Assembly (NCBI GenBank): GCA_016702745.1 | Contig: JADJDJ010000001.1 | Location: 1,426,001 to 1,490,000 of the forward strand | Direction of reading: 5' to 3' | Length of the DNA: 64,000 nucleotides | From: Chitinophagaceae bacterium | Lineage (GTDB): Bacteria; Bacteroidota; Bacteroidia; Chitinophagales; Chitinophagaceae | Shown here: positions 59,555-64,000 of the stretch, piece by piece | Layout: every line of letters begins with the position of its first letter | How positions within the stretch are numbered: the first letter of the stretch is position 1 | Position numbers and translations under genes: made by a program | Notes under the pieces: model-generated | The model's input: only the letters and a program-made list of their open reading frames with translations | Databases searched by the model: none | Told to the model about the DNA's origin: nothing

Positions 59555-60040
59555 ATGAACCAGGCACAGATTCATCTGGCGCTGAACCATGCGCCTTTAT
59601 TCCTGGCCCTGATTGGCGGAATAATATTATTAGTTGGTATGATCCGGAAAAACCAATCCGTTATTACCATTTCTCTTTTCCTCTTAGTGGGAGCGGCCAT
59701 CGCTGTCCTTCCCGTTTATTTTACCGGAGAAGGCACAGAAGAATTAGTGGAACATCTTCCCGGTGTACAGGAAGGTATGATTGAAGAACATGAAGAGGCT
59801 GCCGGACTGACCCTGATCATTCTCATTATAACAGGTGTTGCAGCTTTAGCTTCACTGATTTTCAGTAAGAAAAAAAGTCTGGCCCGTCCGCTTTTATGGC
59901 TCTCTCTAATTTTATCGCTGGCTTCTTTCGGCAGTATGATCCGCACCGCACATCTGGGCGGACTCATCCGCCATTCCGAGATCGGATCAGGTGTTCAATC
60001 TGATGCAGAAAAAGAAGATAAGGAAGACGATGATGATTAA
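59555..60040 (+). CDS. Four-helix membrane protein of unknown function
   Basis: 161 residues from ATG 59555, preferred because the earlier open frame is only the tail of overlapping non-coding frames. Transmembrane segments: HAPLFLALIGGIILLVGM, VITISLFLLVGAAIAVLPVYF, LTLIILIITGVAALASLIF and LLWLSLILSLASFGSMI. An acidic loop (VEHLPGVQEGMIEEHEEAA) and an acidic tail (EKEDKEDDDD) are present. The shape is like DUF2231-type integral membrane proteins; no function can be given. Confidence 0.65.
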   Translation: MNQAQIHLALNHAPLFLALIGGIILLVGMIRKNQSVITISLFLLVGAAIAVLPVYFTGEGTEELVEHLPGVQEGMIEEHEEAAGLTLIILIITGVAALASLIFSKKKSLARPLLWLSLILSLASFGSMIRTAHLGGLIRHSEIGSGVQSDAEKEDKEDDDD

Positions 60041-60120
60041 ACAAAACAGTACCGGTCAATTGTCAGTTTGCCTGTCGGGACCAAAGCCGGAGGCATTTTG
60101 CCAATAATGACAATCAGCAG

Positions 60121-60168
60121 AAGCAAAACTGTACATATTTCTACCAGTAAAGTGTAACAGTTTTGCTT
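60121..60168. repeat. 12-bp perfect inverted repeat
   Basis: AAGCAAAACTGT (60121-60132) is matched by ACAGTTTTGCTT (60157-60168) around a 24-base loop, between the four-helix membrane gene and the ferritin-VIT1 gene. There is no T tract after it, so it could be a terminator without a U tail or an operator. A metal-regulator site is possible given the next gene. Confidence 0.5.
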
Positions 60169-60259
60169 GCTGTTGAGATTTCCTGTTTTTATCATAATCC
60201 AATATTATTAAAGTCATATTCATACACTGACCGAAGAACTATCTTTAGGGCCGAAAATA

Positions 60260-61359
60260 ATGGGCATGCCAAACTTAAAAAGTATCCAGACCGAAATTGA
60301 CGCAGCATATCTCTATGGCAGATTAGCCGAGATAGAAGAAGACAAAGAAGTCGCCACCATTTTTAAACAAATGAGTGAAATTGAAATGGGACATGCCAGT
60401 GCATTTTTGGAGAAAAGCGGTTTAGCGCCTGAACAAATGCCTTCCCCCTCCTTCCGCGCAAAAACACTGAATAAGATCGGAAAAGTATTTGGGTATGACT
60501 ATGTGCTGGGTACTTTAATGGATACAGAAAAACATTGTCAAGGGCCGTGGTAAAAACCAAAGAACAGTTGAATATGCCCCTGACCGGAGCCGAAACCAAC
60601 CATGTAAAGGTTTTGCGGAATATCATTGAAAATACCAATGTATCCGGGAGTACGATTGCCCGTTTTGAATCCAGACATAAATCAGTTGGCGGCAATGCGC
60701 TCCGGGCAGCTGTACTGGGTGGTAACGACGGATTGGTTTCTAATTTCAGTCTGGTAATGGGTGTGGCCGGTGCCACCCATGGAGGTAGCGGGGTATTACT
60801 GGCCGGACTGGCTGGTCTGCTGGCTGGTGCATTATCGATGTCGCTGGGAGAATGGATTTCAGTTAAAAGCTCACAGGAATTATATGAGAACCAGATGGCA
60901 ATTGAAATGGAAGAACTGGAAACCAGTCCTGAAAATGAACAGAAAGAACTGGAACTGATTTACCGGGCCAAGGGTATTCCGGCAGAACAGGCTAAAGAAA
61001 TGGCGGCTGCGATAATCAATAATAAAGAACATGCCCATGAATTACTGGTAAAGGAAGAACTGGGCATCAATGCCGAAGAATTAAAAGGCTCTGCAATCGA
61101 AGCAGCAATCTATTCATTTATACTATTTGCCATCGGCGCCATCATCCCGGTATTTCCCTTTATGTTTCTCAGCGGAACTACCGCCATCCTGATCAGTGCG
61201 GCAGCGAGTGCTATCGGTTTATTTGTAATCGGGGCAGCCATCACACTTTTTACAGGTAAAAGTATCTGGCATTCCGGCATCCGGCAGGTCATATTCGGAC
61301 TGGCAGCCGCTGCCATCACTTTTGGAATTGGAAAACTGATCGGTGTGGCCATCGCCTGA
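60260..61359 (+). CDS. Ferritin-like / VIT1-domain iron or manganese transporter (MbfA-like) (frameshifted)
   Basis: Pieces 60260-60553 and 60535-61359 make about 366 residues. The N-terminal part (LKSIQTEIDAAYLYGRLAEIEEDKEVATIFKQMSEIEMGHASAF) is a rubrerythrin/ferritin-like helix pair with Glu and ExxH metal ligands. The C-terminal half is a VIT1/CCC1 membrane domain (AAVLGGNDGLVSNFSLVMGVAGAT, SMSLGEWISVKSSQE) with five helices. The break is in the A5 run at 60528-60532; one added A gives TEKTLSRAVVKTKEQL. In other bacteria, ferritin-VIT fusions (MbfA) export iron from the cytosol. Metal and direction are inferred, not shown. Confidence 0.87.
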
Positions 61360-61407
61360 TCATTCCTGGTTTTATCAAATCGATAAATTAAACCCTGAAC
61401 GCATTGT

Positions 61408-62241
61408 TCAATAACGGAACTGTTTCTGCCAGCGAAGTGTTCCTTTCCGGTAGAGGATGATTTCCTGTAACCTTCCATCCGGAGAATATATTTTCCATTC
61501 CTGATCCTTCAACCCATGGCGGTAAGTACCTGCCCTTGTTTCCGTAGATGGAGATTCCCGGTGAATCCAGTATCCTTCCCGGATTCCTTTTTGATATTGT
61601 CCGGAATCTTTTACCTGACCATTTTCAAAATAATTTATGTACAAACCATCCAGCAGGCCATTCTCAAAAACAGGCCTGTAAGATTGTCCGGCACTATTGG
61701 CTAAAACCAGTTCGCGGACCGAATGAAATCGGGCATCCTTTCTTTTATCCGGGAATGAATATTCAGCCTGCAGATAATGCAGGGCCAGATTACGGTTTTG
61801 AATCGCTATTTGCCCCAACTGATAAAAATTTCTTTTGGGATTGGGTCTTTTAATTTCTTCCAGTACCCGATGATATCCATCTGCGTTAAATGTTCTTACA
61901 GCCATCAGCTGACCGGCATGATTACGGATGATCCATTCACCATCTGGAATATTCCTGACCAGCCGCCCAGAATCACAGGTTTGTCCGTTTCCGTACCAAC
62001 TCTGCCATAGACCATGCAGGGTGGATTTTTTTACGGTCGTGCGATATAATAAACGGCCTTCCAGACTTTCCTGGAGCTGTGCATTCACTGGTAATGGGAT
62101 GGAAAAATTTTTAATCGTCGGGGAAAACTGAATGACATGTTCGGCAGTATTGAATTCCTTTCTGGTTCCCCTGCCCTCCTCTTGTGCAATAACAGGGAGA
62201 TACAGGAGCAGCAGTATCCCGGCTGGAATATACTTTCTCAT
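61408..62241 (-). CDS. Exported MORN/YwqK-repeat protein
   Basis: 277 residues from the ATG giving MRKYIPAGILLLLYLPVIAQ, a signal peptide; an ATG 33 bases upstream is in frame but less likely. It carries at least three YwqK/MORN-like units: GLWQSWYGNGQTCDSGRLV..DGEW, DGLYINYFENGQVKDSGQYQKGIREGYW and RAGTYRHGLKDQEWKIYSPDGRL. Such repeats form open beta-sheets at the cell surface in Bacteroidota. Despite the name 'YwqK antitoxin', no toxin gene is nearby. Confidence 0.75.
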   Translation of the reverse strand: MRKYIPAGILLLLYLPVIAQEEGRGTRKEFNTAEHVIQFSPTIKNFSIPLPVNAQLQESLEGRLLYRTTVKKSTLHGLWQSWYGNGQTCDSGRLVRNIPDGEWIIRNHAGQLMAVRTFNADGYHRVLEEIKRPNPKRNFYQLGQIAIQNRNLALHYLQAEYSFPDKRKDARFHSVRELVLANSAGQSYRPVFENGLLDGLYINYFENGQVKDSGQYQKGIREGYWIHRESPSTETRAGTYRHGLKDQEWKIYSPDGRLQEIILYRKGTLRWQKQFRY

Positions 62242-62390
62242 ATGCAAGCAATTGTTTCTAAAATTAGCAAACAATCGGGCTATCCTTCAAAAAAAACATA
62301 TTGACAGGGTCTGAATAAGTCCCGGATCCCTTTGATCAACATATTAATTGTGTGTATATATTTATAGTGCGAACCAACAACCCTCTTTTT

Positions 62391-62975
62391 ATGACAAAAA
62401 ACAGACTGGAAGCTTTTTGTGATGCAGTTATCGCCATCATTATCACCATTATGGTGCTGGAATTAAAAATCCCGCATGACCCCAGTTGGGATGCCATCAA
62501 AGCACTCTGGCCTGTTTTCCTGAGTTATATCGTCAGCTTTATCAATTTGGGAATCTATTGGGGGAATCATCATCACCTCATGCATACCATTAAAGAAGTA
62601 AGAGGTGGAATTCTTTGGGCGAATCTTCATTTATTATTCTGGTTATCACTGATTCCTTTTGCCACTGCCTGGATGGGAGAAAATCATTTTGCCCGGAATA
62701 CAGTTGCCGGATATGCTATCCTTTCCAACTGTTGTGGTTTGGCATATTTTATTTTGCTGGAAGTCATCAAAAAATGTAATCCCGGCAACCAGGCTATGTT
62801 ACAGGTACTCAAAAAGCAATCACGCAAAGGAACCCTTTCCTGTGTTTTATATACGCTGGCCATACCGGCAGCCTGGATACATACGGGTATCTCCGGTGCC
62901 CTGATCATACTGGTGGCAGTGATGTGGCTGGTACCAGACAGAAATATTGAAAATGCAGTAAAAGGGGAAAACTGA
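62391..62975 (+). CDS. TMEM175-family (DUF1211) potassium channel-like protein
   Basis: 194 residues with about six transmembrane helices from ATG 62391; an open frame of 39 bases precedes it. The first helix carries the signature region RLEAFCDAVIAIIITIMVLELK; bacterial TMEM175 channels have R-x3-FSD here. Cys replaces Ser in the FSD motif. The rest (LWPVFLSYIVSFINLGIYWGNHHHLMH) is standard. The family forms tetrameric weakly K+-selective channels in the inner membrane. Confidence 0.85.
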   Translation: MTKNRLEAFCDAVIAIIITIMVLELKIPHDPSWDAIKALWPVFLSYIVSFINLGIYWGNHHHLMHTIKEVRGGILWANLHLLFWLSLIPFATAWMGENHFARNTVAGYAILSNCCGLAYFILLEVIKKCNPGNQAMLQVLKKQSRKGTLSCVLYTLAIPAAWIHTGISGALIILVAVMWLVPDRNIENAVKGEN

Positions 62976-62983
62976 GTATTGAT

Positions 62984-63433
62984 TTATTTTCCCTTCTTCA
63001 GGCTCAGATTGATAATGGCGGCCCCTATATTACATTGATTGGACTGCAGTTCTTTCAGCAGTTTTTCAGTGAGTTTTTCTTTATCGGTAGTGGTTTCTTT
63101 ACTATGCTTTTTATCAAAAGCATCCAGACATTTGAAAACCGGCGAATTCCGGTCCCCGATACTTTTCATTTTTTCGGCCAGGCCAGTTGCTTCTGCTGCT
63201 TCCAGTTTTGCAAAAGCATCTGTCAATACTTTTTGAGGTTGCGCAGCAGTTGATACCTCCTTGAATATGCCCATTTCTTTTTCACTCACCGATTTACTGA
63301 ATTCATCAAAACAGTTACACATTTCATCGGCCAGCTCCGGTACTTTTTTATCAGCCGAGCCTTCAGTACAGGATGCCATCATTACCAAAACAGGAACAAT
63401 AATCAGGGTCAATTTAATCCGGTTCATAAACAT
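62984..63433 (-). CDS. Predicted lipoprotein of unknown function
   Basis: About 149 residues from ATG 63433 (MFMNRIKLT) or 63427. Lipobox VLVMMASC with the lipidated Cys about 22. The mature part is helical and Cys-containing (LADEMCNCFDEFSKSVSEKE, RNSPVFKCLDAFDKKH, LQSNQCNIGAAI), with four spaced Cys that could form disulfides. No family is recognised. It is convergent with the TMEM175-like gene, 8 bases away. Confidence 0.65.
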   Translation of the reverse strand: MFMNRIKLTLIIVPVLVMMASCTEGSADKKVPELADEMCNCFDEFSKSVSEKEMGIFKEVSTAAQPQKVLTDAFAKLEAAEATGLAEKMKSIGDRNSPVFKCLDAFDKKHSKETTTDKEKLTEKLLKELQSNQCNIGAAIINLSLKKGK

Positions 63434-63697
63434 TTTATTATTTGATGCAAAGTAATCCTTCCCCTTGTCGGCCAAAGCTGACTTTGGCAACTGCCATCCT
63501 TTGTTCCATATCCGCCGGATCATGACCCATAATTGCGGGATGACGGTCTGTATGTGATTCTGCACTTATTCTTTCCATTGCCCCGGATATTCATTCCCCC
63601 TTTACAAGTGTTCAACAGGGAGTTTTGAATAAAAACAGGATTCTATTTTAGCATCCTCTATTAACCGGCACCTTTTGTAAACCCTTAAAATCCACTT

Positions 63698-64000
63698 ATG
63701 ACAAAAAGAATTTTTGTATTCTCCGCCATTCTCTTTTCCATACTACTTTCGTCCTGTAAAAAAGAAAGTACTCCAGCACCGGCTCCCACACCGGAGCCCG
63801 ACCCTACCCTGACGGCCATTAGTCCAACCGAAGGCCCAAAGAATACATTGGTAACTATCAGGGGAACCCGATTTGGAACCAGTACTGCTGCACTGAAAGT
63901 TTACTTTAATAATGTACAGGCTACTATTCAGACTGCCACCGATACAGCCATCACGGCCCTTGTACCCATCAATGCCGGAACAGGAGTTGTGAAAATTGAA
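63698..64000 (+). CDS. Lipoprotein with an IPT/TIG domain (partial, runs off the window)
   Basis: ATG 63698 opens a frame with no stop to the window end (101 codons). Signal FVFSAILFSILLSSC with lipobox LLSSC, then a Pro-rich linker (STPAPAPTPEPDP), then an IPT/TIG fold (LTAISPTEGPKNTLVTIRGTRFGTS..VYFNNVQATI). Such surface lipoproteins often continue with NHL or Kelch repeats. The remainder is outside the window. Confidence 0.8.
   Translation, partial: MTKRIFVFSAILFSILLSSCKKESTPAPAPTPEPDPTLTAISPTEGPKNTLVTIRGTRFGTSTAALKVYFNNVQATIQTATDTAITALVPINAGTGVVKIE

Noticed and set aside
61408..62241. Toxin-antitoxin system (YwqK antitoxin name)
   Set aside because: The protein is an exported MORN-repeat protein and no toxin gene is adjacent.

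Overview
The window looks like chromosome from a Bacteroidota bacterium, most likely a Chitinophagaceae relative. The evidence is type IX secretion sorting domains (type B at 13209, type A at 56744), several TAnnTTTG promoter elements, a PafA-type alkaline phosphatase, bacillithiol synthesis (BshC), short intergenic tandem repeats, and many lipoproteins with Bacteroidota-style lipoboxes. No rRNA, tRNA, CRISPR array, insertion sequence or phage gene was seen.

Layout. 0-9.7 kb: end of an MFS permease, an NTF2-like lipoprotein, an Asp/Glu racemase homologue, a PafA phosphatase, a secreted kinase-fold-like protein, acyl-CoA-binding protein, a GT4 glycosyltransferase, a KirBac potassium channel, tpiA, an ABC ATPase and fbp. 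9.8-16 kb: aspartokinase, a T9SS surface protein, an L,D-transpeptidase/TonB-C fusion and HPPD. 16-24 kb: purK and purE, separated by a complete RND efflux operon. 24-28.7 kb: a caspase/TPR/barrel fusion and bshC. 28.8-41.8 kb, minus strand: a D-amino-acid (probably D-hydroxyproline) dehydrogenase, a tightly packed five-gene operon (exported Gfo/Idh oxidoreductase, PqqB-like MBL protein, GH127, glutaminase-A-like protein, second GH127), a serine hydrolase and 4-hydroxyproline 2-epimerase. 42-50 kb: small accessory genes and an ECF sigma / membrane partner / DUF4097-like cassette. 50-57 kb: an aldehyde dehydrogenase and a DapA-family lyase that complete hydroxyproline breakdown, divergent from a large secreted subtilase. 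57-64 kb: ppk1, a ferritin-VIT1 iron/manganese transporter, a TMEM175-like channel and small lipoproteins.

Two observations stand out. First, all four enzymes needed to turn 4-hydroxyproline into 2-oxoglutarate are present, in the same region as two GH127 (beta-L-arabinofuranosidase family) enzymes and a T9SS-exported protease. This suggests use of arabinosylated hydroxyproline-rich glycoproteins (extensin type) or of collagen-like protein. Second, about twenty genes, including core ones (tpiA, fbp), are broken by single-base lesions. Most are one-base deletions in short homopolymers, and a plausible homologous protein is restored by adding back one base. This is the signature of uncorrected sequencing error more than of real gene decay, so broken genes are annotated here as single reconstructed loci with the lesion given.
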